Assembly: GCA_003153295.1 (NCBI GenBank)
Contig: PLXY01000006.1
Span: 155,829-219,828 of the forward strand
From: Parachlamydiales bacterium
Lineage (GTDB): Bacteria; Chlamydiota; Chlamydiia; Chlamydiales; Rhabdochlamydiaceae
Length of the DNA stretch: 64,000 nt
Direction of reading: 5' to 3'
This document shows positions 25,508 to 34,358 of this stretch, piece after piece. A program made the position numbers and the translations under genes. The stretch's first letter is position 1, and each line of letters starts with the position of its first letter. The notes beneath the pieces were generated by a model. The model saw only the letters and a list, made by a program, of their open reading frames with translations. It was not told the DNA's origin and did not search any database.

Positions 25508-25658
25508 TGTGGAAAACTTGTTGATAACTCGACTTGACAAGAGATGCTTAGAATTGGTGTTAAGCTTGTATGAATAACAATGAAATCTATTGACACTTAG
25601 CGACTTAAAGCCATTACCTCTGCACAAAGAAATTAATCTGCGGAAAGTTTGTTGATAA
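25508..25658. other. Two pairs of DnaA-box-like sites in an intergenic region
   Basis: On the minus strand, TTATCAACA (25519-25527) and TTTTCCACA (25508-25516), 2 bp apart, form one pair. TTATCAACA (25650-25658) and CTTTCCGCA (25639-25647), also 2 bp apart, form a second pair 131 bp away. The boxes are one to three mismatches from TTATCCACA. AT-rich repeats (TTTTGATTAA twice, 25459-25485) lie alongside. The stretch 25400-25665 contains no gene. This could be a replication origin, a DnaA regulatory site, or a titration site. Confidence 0.45.
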
Positions 25659-25665
25659 GTCGGAT

Positions 25666-26448
25666 TTACGAGAGCGCACTCTCGAGATTTTTGTAACCAG
25701 TCTTGATCAGAGCCGATTCACGAGCAGATAGAATAGAAGGATAAGATTTAAAAATTTCTATTTTCGCCGGCCCTCCACTATAGTGATGGATAATAGCTTC
25801 TTCATTCTCTCCCCAGGATTTATGCCAGTTATAAATCAAAGGCAGTTCTAGCACAGAAATCCGCTGAGTACAAATAACACGGGAAAGAATTTCTTGATCG
25901 CTGGGAAGTTGATCTTGGAATTCAAAGATAGCGTCTGCCCATTTTTGAAGAACGGGAGCATCCTTTTGAAAAGCAATAACTCCGGAGTTATATTGGACTT
26001 CGTCTTTTAGAGAGGCACAGCTGTTATCGATATTTCTAACGATATCTGGAACTAAGGCGATATCTCCGAACATCAGAGAATGAAAGAGCGGTTGTAAGGA
26101 GTCTCTGACCTGACAGTCTAGGTCTAGCCAAAGTCCGCGTACAAAAGGAGATTGTAGAAAAGCAAAAGGTTTTTTAAACCAGGAAGATCGTAATTTCCAA
26201 AACCCCTTTCCATATCTCGCATCCCACTGCTGTTTTTGAGCAGAAGAAAGGGAATCTGCTAAACATATCTCAGGAGTCGTTAGCGGGATGTATCTGCCTT
26301 TGCTTTTGCACCAGGCTATCCCTTTTTTTGACATGCCAAAATCGAAAAAAACCACCGGATAAGAGTTGTGCGCTGAATAGTTTTTCCACCACCAGGGAAG
26401 GAGCCACTCCATTTTGCAATCGCATCCGACAATAATGCCTTCATCCAT
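25666..26448 (-). CDS. GT8-like glycosyltransferase
   Basis: A 260-residue GT-A fold enzyme. A DxD-type metal/nucleotide-sugar motif is seen as 'LWLDLDCQV' (about residues 106-114), followed by 'QYNSGVIAF', 'LPSDQEILSRVI' and a late 'IIHHYSGGPAK' in the position of the GT8 C-terminal histidine motif. There is no signal peptide or TM segment, so it acts in the cytoplasm or as a secreted effector. It starts 3 bp after the stop of the preceding gene (26452-27444), suggesting co-transcription. Donor and acceptor are unknown. Confidence 0.8.
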   Translation of the reverse strand: MDEGIIVGCDCKMEWLLPWWWKNYSAHNSYPVVFFDFGMSKKGIAWCKSKGRYIPLTTPEICLADSLSSAQKQQWDARYGKGFWKLRSSWFKKPFAFLQSPFVRGLWLDLDCQVRDSLQPLFHSLMFGDIALVPDIVRNIDNSCASLKDEVQYNSGVIAFQKDAPVLQKWADAIFEFQDQLPSDQEILSRVICTQRISVLELPLIYNWHKSWGENEEAIIHHYSGGPAKIEIFKSYPSILSARESALIKTGYKNLESALS

Positions 26449-26451
26449 GTT

Positions 26452-27444
26452 CTACCATTGGAAAAGTTGATCGGAATAGACGACGACATCTGGAAATTGG
26501 GTCGAAATAAGGACCCAGCGGTAGTGATGCCCTTTTTGAAGTTTATGCTCGAGCGTTTTCTCTGGAACTTGCAAGGTAACATCCGATCCTGTTTTGGAAT
26601 CTGCCAATGAAACCTCGACCATCGGATGAGAATCAATCGAAAGATCCATGGCTAAAAGGCGAAGATCTGAATAGTACGCAGGAGAGTGAATATGAAATTC
26701 CAAAGACCCTTTTTTCAACACGCTGTTCCCAATGAAAAAAGGAGTCTGTTGAAAAACAATCGGTTTAGGCGAGCTCATGCCTTGTCCTGAATCGATGGTT
26801 CGTATTGCAGCTCGATAGTGGGGACTCTTAATTTCGATCCAGTAAGGAAAGGCAAATCCGGAAAAATAGACTTCGATTTCACAGCCTGCAATGATCGAAT
26901 TATCATTAGGCCAGCGGGTTGTCCAAGCCGTGATGGAAGATTTTTCCATTTTCTTTCCTTCGAAAGTCACAGGCGGTATCCAGAGCGAACGGTGATCTTC
27001 GTCGCCTATGGGTGGAGGCCCGATTCTTTTTCTTTTGTCCAAAGGAGTTTTTTCCAAAGATAAAGTCATCAAACGAGAGAGAAAATTATTTGGATCTTCG
27101 GCAAAAAGCCAAGCCGTCCTAGAGTAAGAATAGCTCTCAATGAGCTTGTTTTTTTCGAGATCGATGAGATAAGAGACCCACGCCGTATGGCCGGGAGCAT
27201 CTTGCGAAATCCACTCTTTCCAAGAAGTAGCATGAGAATCGTGATTCAAGGTCGGAACATCAATTTCTTCTAAGAGGAGATATTTGTCTGTGACAGAACG
27301 GATCAGAAGGATCGTATAAGTGCCCATTTGCTCAGTTACAACATAATCATTTGAATTCCCTTTAATAAGTTTATCTTTTAAAGAAAATGCATTTAAAAAT
27401 GTTGTAAGTAAAATAGAAACTATTAAAATCGCTCTTTTCATCAT
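26452..27444 (-). CDS. Exported protein of unknown function
   Basis: A 330-residue protein with a clear signal peptide (residues 1-20, MMKRAILIVSILLTTFLNA). The mature part is beta-rich with repeated tryptophans ('SWKEWISQD', 'ITAWTTRWPND') and ends 'VVYSDQLFQW'. There is no lipobox and no catalytic motif I can recognise. It sits between a CDF transporter and a glycosyltransferase with 3-4 bp gaps, so the three genes probably form one leftward operon. A periplasmic role is likely. Confidence 0.75.
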   Translation of the reverse strand: MMKRAILIVSILLTTFLNAFSLKDKLIKGNSNDYVVTEQMGTYTILLIRSVTDKYLLLEEIDVPTLNHDSHATSWKEWISQDAPGHTAWVSYLIDLEKNKLIESYSYSRTAWLFAEDPNNFLSRLMTLSLEKTPLDKRKRIGPPPIGDEDHRSLWIPPVTFEGKKMEKSSITAWTTRWPNDNSIIAGCEIEVYFSGFAFPYWIEIKSPHYRAAIRTIDSGQGMSSPKPIVFQQTPFFIGNSVLKKGSLEFHIHSPAYYSDLRLLAMDLSIDSHPMVEVSLADSKTGSDVTLQVPEKTLEHKLQKGHHYRWVLISTQFPDVVVYSDQLFQW

Positions 27445-27448
27445 TTAA

Positions 27449-28339
27449 TTATAATTTATTTTCACAATCGTAGCAATATTTAGGTTCAAATACCTTGGGA
27501 TCTTCAACTTGGATGGTCATATGGCGGATGCCAAACTCTGCTTCCAGAAGCCGATGGGCCCCTGCCAAGACATCGGTTTGAGAGTCAGCGATCAAATGGA
27601 CGCTCAAAACAATTTTATGATGGGAGGCCGACCAGATATGGAGATCGTGGACTTCTTCGACTCCGGGAAGCCGTTCGAGGGCATCTTGGACAGCTTCAGC
27701 ATCGATTTCTTCGGGCGTTGATTCCATTAAAATACGGACCGTTTGCTTGATCACTTTTCCAGAGCTTCGCAGAATCGTTAAAGTGAATACGATCGTAATG
27801 AGAGGATCGATGAGATTCCAATGGGTTGTCCATAGAATGATACCGCTGATAATCACACCAACGCTGCCTAAGAGATCTCCCAGCACATGAAGATAAGCGG
27901 CTCGCATATTCAGGCTGTGGCCTTGAGACGGGTGCAAAATTTTCATCATCCACAGATTGGCAATGAGCCCTATCGTTGCAATGATGAAAACAATCGGACC
28001 ATCGACCACTTCGGGTTGAAAAAACCGATGGATCGATTCATAGATCAAAACGCCCGATAATGCCCATAGCGAAGCGGCGCTAACGAGCGCTCCTAAGATT
28101 TCGGCACGATGATAGCCGTAGCTCATGGTTGGGGTCGCAGGCCACCTGGCCATCCGTGCCACGATAATGCCTAGCAAGAGCGCTCCCACATCGGTGAAGA
28201 GGTGCATCGCATCAGAAATCAGCGCCAAGCTATTGGCAACATAGCCTCCGACCACTTCAACGATCATGAAAAATACCGCTATCCACAAGGAGCGGTGTAA
28301 AGCATGATGATGGGTATGTCCATGACAATCGTGGGCCAT
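27449..28339 (-). CDS. Cation diffusion facilitator metal exporter
   Basis: A 296-residue CDF protein of the CzcD/ZitB type. Six TM helices are evident in residues 15-200. Zinc-site motifs are 'LISDAMHLFTDV' (TM2) and 'YLHVLGDLLGSV' (TM5), giving the HxxxD pairs. A C-terminal cytoplasmic ferredoxin-like domain ('VEEVHDLHIWSASHHKIVLS') follows. The N-terminus 'MAHDCHGHTHHHALH' is histidine-rich, as in zinc exporters. It uses the proton gradient to expel Zn2+ or a similar metal from the cytoplasm. It is first in the leftward operon. Confidence 0.93.
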   Translation of the reverse strand: MAHDCHGHTHHHALHRSLWIAVFFMIVEVVGGYVANSLALISDAMHLFTDVGALLLGIIVARMARWPATPTMSYGYHRAEILGALVSAASLWALSGVLIYESIHRFFQPEVVDGPIVFIIATIGLIANLWMMKILHPSQGHSLNMRAAYLHVLGDLLGSVGVIISGIILWTTHWNLIDPLITIVFTLTILRSSGKVIKQTVRILMESTPEEIDAEAVQDALERLPGVEEVHDLHIWSASHHKIVLSVHLIADSQTDVLAGAHRLLEAEFGIRHMTIQVEDPKVFEPKYCYDCENKL

Positions 28340-28398
28340 TTATACACTCCCTATTGCACTCTATAAGTATTTAGTGATATTGAAAACAAGAGGGGATT

Positions 28399-28761
28399 AT
28401 GCATCGAATACGGTTTTTCTTGTTACTGAGTTTTGCTCTATTGTCAGGCGCTTCCGCGCAAGAAAAAATGGTAGCAGCTTCTGCAGAATCCGAAGCTTGC
28501 GGTAAAGAGATCCAATCGATTGATGCCCAAGTGCAAAAACTTGAAAAAGAAAAAAAAGTGCATCAAGATCTAGCGCGGCAATATCAAAAGCAAGGCGATG
28601 AGTGGCAATATAACTCAGGAAATATTCAAGATGGTTATACTGCTTGGGGAAAAGCTAATGAGGAAAGAAGAAAAGCGATTGATCTCCAACAACAGGTTAA
28701 TCTTCTTGTTCAGCGTAAACAACGGATTATCCAGTTTTATCCTGAGCTATGGGAGCCCTAG
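28399..28761 (+). CDS. Small exported coiled-coil protein
   Basis: A 120-residue protein with a signal peptide (residues 1-20, cleavage after ASA) and a highly charged helical mature part ('QVQKLEKEKKVHQDLARQYQ' onward), predicted as a coiled coil. Only one cysteine is present in the mature region. The function is unknown; it could be periplasmic or secreted. Its 3' end overlaps the convergent gene at 28727-30943 by 35 bp. Confidence 0.78.
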   Translation: MHRIRFFLLLSFALLSGASAQEKMVAASAESEACGKEIQSIDAQVQKLEKEKKVHQDLARQYQKQGDEWQYNSGNIQDGYTAWGKANEERRKAIDLQQQVNLLVQRKQRIIQFYPELWEP

Positions 28762-30943
28762 AAAGGGTATTTATAGCAAGATGGGGAGGAACTTCATCCA
28801 AATATTCTGTTAGGTTAAGTCTTTCCAGCCTTTGAAAAACTTGGGGATGCAATTCTTTCCACCGAGTTAAATGTTTCTTATTCAAGCCTATCTCTCTCTT
28901 TTGTAGAGCGTATTCCAATTCTTTACTTTTATGAAAAGGATACATATAGCTACGATCTTTAATTTGACTTTTCAGCCAAATCTTTAATTTTGAATCATCT
29001 TTTTCGTTAACGAAATCTTCAAAAAAAGCAATGAGGCTACTAAAAATATCCTTAAAGTGTTTTTGTTCAACATTCTTAAAGTCATTACTGATATAAGGAT
29101 TTTTCTCTTCAATAAAAGATAATTGACCTAAAGCACGAAGAGCTTCACAGGCTTCTTTATAATTTTTGATCCATTCAGTGGAGAATTCCTTCTCAAAAAT
29201 AACAGATATTTTTATAAAATTTGTTAAATTTTGTGCTGAAAAGGGAGCCGTGTAAAATTGGGTTTGTTTGATTTGATTTAACCACTCCAAGATTTGATGT
29301 TTATTTGACTTATTCGCCCCATAAATATTTCTCTCGCATACGGTCTTAAAATCCGAAAATATAAATAATTGGGATTGATAATGCTGTTCAGTAAAATTGA
29401 TCAACAAAGCTTTATATTTTTGAAAGAGCCGAGCATTTCTAATTATAACTTCCATTGCAGGGAGTATTTCTAGCAAAAGTTTTTTTAGTTCGTCATCAGC
29501 TAATGCCTGCGGCGGTGGAGAAGGTGGCAAGGCTTGTTTAGTTTCACTTAATTGGGTAGCTGGGGCTGTAGGTTCTAGGATTTTTGTTCTTTCATCTCTC
29601 ATCAGCTCTTCGGCATAATAAAAAACCAACGCACAATACCCGGGACAAAGATTGTCTGGACATTCCATCAGGTAGCTCTCAGCATCCATATCATAGAGTT
29701 TGGCTTTAGCTTTTAAAAAAAAGCATGACAATAGCTTGAGGTCGTCTGCAGGTAAGCCAGAATTGATATGTTTCCAACCCAACCAAGTCAAAATATTGAA
29801 AAAAGGAAAAGGGAGGGTAAATTTTGTAGGTTGATTTGATTCCTTTTCTGTAGTTTTTATCAAATGGTTACTGGTGGCGTAATCTTCTAAAAACTGTAAA
29901 GCTTCTGCATTATTTTTTCGGGTATAAAATTCTCTACAAAATTTAATGGCTTGATTTACACATGCAATGAGTTCTTTTTTCGAGCTATCTTCATTAACTG
30001 AAGCTGCAACCGTTTCTTTATAAAACGGATTCATATTCAACTCAGAAATTATTTGAGTGCTCGCTATGTATAATTTTTGCCATTTTGAAAGAACTTCACA
30101 ATCAATTGCAGTGCTTATCTTCTCGGGATTTTGTTCTAAACTTCTAATTAAAAGATCACTGAATAAAAAAGATGAAAAATAAATGGGAGAGATACGTTCT
30201 GAATTAAGCCATTCTCTTAATGTATTCTCATCTTTACATTGACTCAATTCTTCAAAGAATAGAATAGAGATTTGTATTTGATTTAAAATAGTTTTTATAT
30301 AATGATGTTCGTTTTCTGAAAGTTTAGGGGATGGTAAAGTTGGAGATGAGGGTGAGTTAGCCTCAGTGTTTGGCAACCTTTCAGTGGTTTGATCTTTAAC
30401 CTCTGCGTGAAGAGCTGTAGGTTTTTCTCCCTGCGATGTTTCTTGCGGTCGAGGAAGAGAAGATGTCGGGGAATTCTTAGGAGTTGGGACGATGTTAGTT
30501 GGGGCAGGAGCAGGATTAGGCTTTTCTGTATTTCTTGGTTCTTGCGATCCAGAAGGAGATAGCGGGGCATCGTTAGAAGGTGTTGGGACGATTTTGGTGG
30601 GAGCCGGAGGAGGAGTGATCCTCTCAGCAAAGACAGCGTCTCTAACTTTTTTTGAATCTAAGCTAAAAGCGCGCGCGATTGTTCCAGGAATAATGAAGAT
30701 CACAGCAAAACAAAAATAAGCTCCGGTTTTGATCGCTGAAGGTATCCAGGAGTCATTATTTCCGTTATTGCTTTTCTCAACGAGAGTATAGGTACTGTTC
30801 TGGGTTTCAATCGTCTCTCGCCCTACAAAATACTGAACGTACCAAAGAGACCAATTAGCAAAATTATTTAGAGAAGAGTTATGACCCATGACTTCAGTTC
30901 TATAAAACGCTTTAACTCTATTACTAACTCCTTCAATCGGCAT
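28727..30943 (-). CDS. Tandem-family protein A: membrane block plus four repeat modules
   Basis: A 738-residue member of a local four-protein family. Residues 1-110 form the shared N-terminal block ('KAFYRTEV', then 'YFVGRETIE', then 'WIPSAIKTGAYFCFAVIFII', then 'SLDSKKVRDAVFAER') with one hydrophobic region. A Pro/Ser/Thr-rich linker follows (110-210) with two 'TKIVPTP'-like repeats. Four divergent helical modules start near residues 229, 330, 535 and 640, each with the pattern FF..L...WL......Y..PF...L....W...Y..C...L..L....YL.E.P. No enzyme motif is seen. The layout suggests a membrane-anchored or type III-secreted scaffold in the host cell or inclusion. AAAGGGA precedes the ATG. Its promoter is separated from the upstream trio by a terminator. 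Confidence 0.82.
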   Translation of the reverse strand: MPIEGVSNRVKAFYRTEVMGHNSSLNNFANWSLWYVQYFVGRETIETQNSTYTLVEKSNNGNNDSWIPSAIKTGAYFCFAVIFIIPGTIARAFSLDSKKVRDAVFAERITPPPAPTKIVPTPSNDAPLSPSGSQEPRNTEKPNPAPAPTNIVPTPKNSPTSSLPRPQETSQGEKPTALHAEVKDQTTERLPNTEANSPSSPTLPSPKLSENEHHYIKTILNQIQISILFFEELSQCKDENTLREWLNSERISPIYFSSFLFSDLLIRSLEQNPEKISTAIDCEVLSKWQKLYIASTQIISELNMNPFYKETVAASVNEDSSKKELIACVNQAIKFCREFYTRKNNAEALQFLEDYATSNHLIKTTEKESNQPTKFTLPFPFFNILTWLGWKHINSGLPADDLKLLSCFFLKAKAKLYDMDAESYLMECPDNLCPGYCALVFYYAEELMRDERTKILEPTAPATQLSETKQALPPSPPPQALADDELKKLLLEILPAMEVIIRNARLFQKYKALLINFTEQHYQSQLFIFSDFKTVCERNIYGANKSNKHQILEWLNQIKQTQFYTAPFSAQNLTNFIKISVIFEKEFSTEWIKNYKEACEALRALGQLSFIEEKNPYISNDFKNVEQKHFKDIFSSLIAFFEDFVNEKDDSKLKIWLKSQIKDRSYMYPFHKSKELEYALQKREIGLNKKHLTRWKELHPQVFQRLERLNLTEYLDEVPPHLAINTLSRAPIAQDKTG

Positions 30944-31004
30944 ATAAATCCCTTTTTAATTCAAGACAGTTTACATGAAATAGCAATTAACTTAATAGGA
31001 AAAT

Positions 31005-31030
31005 TCCCTAACTGTTTTAACAGTTAGGGA
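31005..31030 (-). terminator. Terminator after tandem-family gene B
   Basis: An 11-12 bp stem (TCCCTAACTGTT/AACAGTTAGGGA) is followed on the minus strand by ATTTTCC. It ends the three-gene unit D-C-B, so gene A has to use its own promoter. Confidence 0.75.
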
Positions 31031-31036
31031 GGGGAT

Positions 31037-32872
31037 TTATTGCTCACTTAAAAAAGCGCGTAATTCTGGAGAAGCGTCAGCAGGGATATGGGTGACATCT
31101 ATAAAGCGTTTTAATTCAGGCGTTTCAAGTTTTTCCACACAAGTTTCAAAACAATCTTTCCATGCTCTCCGTTCTTCGAAACCGACGGTCTCTCTATAAC
31201 GAGAGAGTTGAGAAAACCTTTTTTGACCCCATAAGAGAGGGTAATCAAATTTTGCACTATGCTTTTCTAACCATTGCTTAAGATTTTTGTCTTCCTTGAT
31301 GGCTAATCTAAAAAATTCGGTTTCGCTTATGAACCGATCAGCAGTTGTCAAAGGAGCCATGTCTTGTGGCAGTTCCGTTAGAAATTTCTCTAAATTTAAG
31401 AATATTAATTGATCACGACAGAAAGGATATAGACTCTTGAAGTCTTCTAAAGAAGCTTTGTCGAATATTCCATCAACTATCTCAAGTTTTTCGTATATAC
31501 CTTGCGCATTAATAAAAGGATAAGAGTAACTATGCTTGCTTTTGAAATCTTTGAACCATTTTTCTATCTCTTTTTGATCAGCTTCTTTGGATTCTTTAGG
31601 AAGTGTTCTAAGTTTTTCTGCAAGGGGTCTAATGACAAAGAGAGAGTCATTAAAAGCTTTTTCCATCATCTCTTTTACAGGCATGACTTCTTTTTTTGCT
31701 TGTACTAGTGCTGCGGGAGAAATGCATTCATTTGCATATTCAGGTAACCCTAAAGAAGCAAGTTTTGTGCAACAGCTACGATACAAGGTAATGAATTCAA
31801 CATAAAAGGGGGGAGTATCTTGATCTTCAGGTGGTATAAGTTTTAGGAAATCCTTAGTCGCATAGAAGGGACTCAAATAATCAGGGTTTAATTTTTTCGC
31901 TTCCAACCACTTTTGAGTTGCAGCTTTATTATTGGGATAGTCTCGCAATTGACGATCCAGATCTTTAAAAAAAACAAGATGAGGTTCTATTTTTTGTTTG
32001 ATGAGCGCGAAAGGATCTCCTTGTGGGGACATAAACTGGTTCATCTGTGTTTTCAAGAGCTCTTTTAACTCAGGATTTTGAAGGACGGCTGACTGCGTAG
32101 CCTCCAACCCTTGATTCATATCATCAAGAATAGGAGTTTCTTGAGCATAAAAAGCTAGATCGCCCTTCATAAGCAAACAACAACGCGGATAATTTATTGA
32201 CCATTCTTTCATGATAGAGGGATCTAGATAAGGATGAAGGGCAGGGATGATGGGAAGTTTAGCTTTCAAAAAACCGCTCGTAGAAAAAGGATGGTATTCT
32301 TTAAAAAAAGGAAGCTGGCTTTCTTTTCGCAACCAGAGTCCTAAAGAATGGGTAGGTTGCTTTAGAAGCTCAACGAAAAATTGATTCATCGTCTTTATTG
32401 TCAGAGTGACTTTTTTGCCTAGCTGTTCTACCTGATTTTTCAGTGAAGGATGTGGTGGCATATCCAAAAAATGACAAAAGGCCAAACTGTTCAATTCCAG
32501 AAAAACTTTTTGAAGCTCAGCGGGTTCTGCGGTCCTTTCGACTGAAATTTTTGGAGTTGGAGGCACTGGAGCTGTTAATACAGGAGAAGAAATTGTAGTC
32601 TCCTTCAAAGCTTCGGATAAAATATCGTCCAAATCATCGGCAACGGAAGGGGCAACACGAGAGGGATCTAGAGAGGGTTTAGGTACAGAGCTTGCCTGCT
32701 CTCTTAGGAAAGCTTCCATAGTATCGGCTAAGATTTTTTCCGAATCTGAAAGAAATGCTGGATCCAAGACAGCAGTGACCGGTAACGATGCGATAGTTAC
32801 ATGCGCTTGAGTCTCTGGGCGTATAAGGGGTGAGGTTGAGCGGTTGGTGGTCGGGGAAGTGCCTGAAGCCAT
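31037..32872 (-). CDS. Tandem-family protein B: soluble form with four modules
   Basis: A 611-residue family member that lacks the N-terminal membrane block; its first 115 residues are Ser/Thr/Pro-rich and probably disordered, a common feature of type III effectors. Modules start near residues 165, 300, 411 and 519. Best conserved are 'KWLEAKKLNPDYLSPFYATK' and 'WLEKHSAKFDYPLLWGQKR'. The final 90 residues ('ETCVEKLETPELKRFIDVTH', then 'DASPELRAFL') closely match protein D, showing a recent shared origin. The gene lies 22 bp after gene C and is probably co-transcribed with C and D. The function is unknown. Confidence 0.82.
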   Translation of the reverse strand: MASGTSPTTNRSTSPLIRPETQAHVTIASLPVTAVLDPAFLSDSEKILADTMEAFLREQASSVPKPSLDPSRVAPSVADDLDDILSEALKETTISSPVLTAPVPPTPKISVERTAEPAELQKVFLELNSLAFCHFLDMPPHPSLKNQVEQLGKKVTLTIKTMNQFFVELLKQPTHSLGLWLRKESQLPFFKEYHPFSTSGFLKAKLPIIPALHPYLDPSIMKEWSINYPRCCLLMKGDLAFYAQETPILDDMNQGLEATQSAVLQNPELKELLKTQMNQFMSPQGDPFALIKQKIEPHLVFFKDLDRQLRDYPNNKAATQKWLEAKKLNPDYLSPFYATKDFLKLIPPEDQDTPPFYVEFITLYRSCCTKLASLGLPEYANECISPAALVQAKKEVMPVKEMMEKAFNDSLFVIRPLAEKLRTLPKESKEADQKEIEKWFKDFKSKHSYSYPFINAQGIYEKLEIVDGIFDKASLEDFKSLYPFCRDQLIFLNLEKFLTELPQDMAPLTTADRFISETEFFRLAIKEDKNLKQWLEKHSAKFDYPLLWGQKRFSQLSRYRETVGFEERRAWKDCFETCVEKLETPELKRFIDVTHIPADASPELRAFLSEQ

Positions 32873-32894
32873 AATAACACCTTTTAGTTAAAAT

Positions 32895-34283
32895 TTAATC
32901 TGGTTGAGTATTTATTAATGATTGGAAGTTTGAAATATTTTCCAATTGATCCATAGCCCCCATCAAAGTCTGAATCAGCGGAAGATCTGGGGAAGGAGCT
33001 TCTTCAATAGCAAGATCTTTTTCTTTCAGAAAGGTAATGCAACTTGTATAAGTGGTCAAAAAAGGTTGTATTTTGGAGATATCAGGAGCTAATTTTTTCA
33101 TAAGTTCTAGAACTCGCGGATAAGTTGTAAATGGATAGAAGTACTTAGGAGAAGCTTTTTGTTTTTCCAACCATTCCTTGATTTCTACAGTTTGTACATC
33201 GGACTTTTGGAAAAATGTCTCCAATTCCGAAAAGAACTCTTTATTCCATCTAAAAGCTGAACTAAGAACGCCCTTCGATTCGGCCTGGATTTTTTTCTGG
33301 CGAGTTTCTTCTTGCCGATGGTCAGCAAAGCCTACGTCGTCTAATTTCTTGCAGCAGTTCGTATGCAGTTCACTAAACCGGGAGAATAGAGCAGGGTCAA
33401 TGAGATCTCTCAGTGCAGGATTGCTTTGCAGCTTTTCTGCAAAAAGAAAAGGATAGGGGTAAAAGGGGCTATTAAAAGCTTCCTTAAATACGCTTTCTAC
33501 GCTGCTTTTGTCCTTTTTTTCACTTAGCTTAGATAAAAAGGAGATAGAAGATGTAAGTTGGTTATTGAGAGCCTTCTTTTTTGGTGCTTTTTTCAGTTCT
33601 TCAGCTTGCACACTCAGATAACTGGTTTGCACAGACTCAGGCAATTTCATCAACAGCTCAGTAGCACTCAACGCGGGTAACTTTAAGAGAAATTGAAGGG
33701 CATACTTATGCTGACTTTTCGGACAAAGGAAAAAAACTTGTATATGCAGAGGTAATTTCATTAACAAATCTGTGCATTCAGGCTCAGACAATTTTAAGAG
33801 AAATTCAACGGAATAACCTAGGGAAGTCTGCGAAAGAAAAGAAATAGTTTGTTCTTGAGGCAACTCTTTAAGCAATGCATGCCGTTTAGCTTCGGGTTTT
33901 TTGCACAGGAAACCAAACATAGAAGATGTGCGACCGGACGCAGGAACTTGTGAAATCAAAGCGAGTGAATAGACCTGGTCGATCTCAGGAGAACGCAAAC
34001 TTAAATGGCGGGTCAAAATTCCGATAGGAGTTAGAAAAGGGACTAAACAGAAAGCGCCTATCCAGACAGCAATTTTCAGGAGTGTTTTATAATAGGGATT
34101 TGGAAGGGTAGAATCAGGCGCTGCTTTTAGGGTGACCCTTCCATTCAGACATTCATATCGCTTTTGACCAATCAAATGTTGAATGGCGGCAAAAGCTACA
34201 TTAGTCGCCGAGTTACAAAAATTGGATGTATCTTGTAGGACAAGTTGTGTTCTAAAAAAGGCGTCTAATCTTCTAATTAACAT
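32895..34283 (-). CDS. Tandem-family protein C: membrane block, leucine-rich repeats, two modules
   Basis: A 462-residue family member. The N-terminal block (1-110) is a diverged version of that in A and D ('RLDAFFRTQLVLQD', 'IQHLIGQKRYE', 'LSLRSPEIDQV') with a hydrophobic region at about 67-90. Residues 134-226 hold two and a half copies of a 36-37 residue repeat of the form LLMKLP....Q..FL...S..Y...FLLKL. Family modules follow near 247 and 349 ('PFYPYPFLFAEKL' and 'EWLEKQKASPKYFYPF'). The leucine-rich repeat resembles a helical solenoid suited to protein binding. The gene is in the D-C-B unit. Confidence 0.82.
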   Translation of the reverse strand: MLIRRLDAFFRTQLVLQDTSNFCNSATNVAFAAIQHLIGQKRYECLNGRVTLKAAPDSTLPNPYYKTLLKIAVWIGAFCLVPFLTPIGILTRHLSLRSPEIDQVYSLALISQVPASGRTSSMFGFLCKKPEAKRHALLKELPQEQTISFLSQTSLGYSVEFLLKLSEPECTDLLMKLPLHIQVFFLCPKSQHKYALQFLLKLPALSATELLMKLPESVQTSYLSVQAEELKKAPKKKALNNQLTSSISFLSKLSEKKDKSSVESVFKEAFNSPFYPYPFLFAEKLQSNPALRDLIDPALFSRFSELHTNCCKKLDDVGFADHRQEETRQKKIQAESKGVLSSAFRWNKEFFSELETFFQKSDVQTVEIKEWLEKQKASPKYFYPFTTYPRVLELMKKLAPDISKIQPFLTTYTSCITFLKEKDLAIEEAPSPDLPLIQTLMGAMDQLENISNFQSLINTQPD

Positions 34284-34358
34284 CCAAATACCGTTTAAGT
34301 TGCCGAAGATATTACCATGGAAATTTTCTTATCGGCAATGTTTTTAAGCAAAGACAAT

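Noticed and set aside
28598..28813. 71-residue plus-strand frame overlapping the small coiled-coil gene
   Set aside because: It lies out of frame within the 28399-28761 gene and the antisense strand of the 28727 gene, with no signal of its own.
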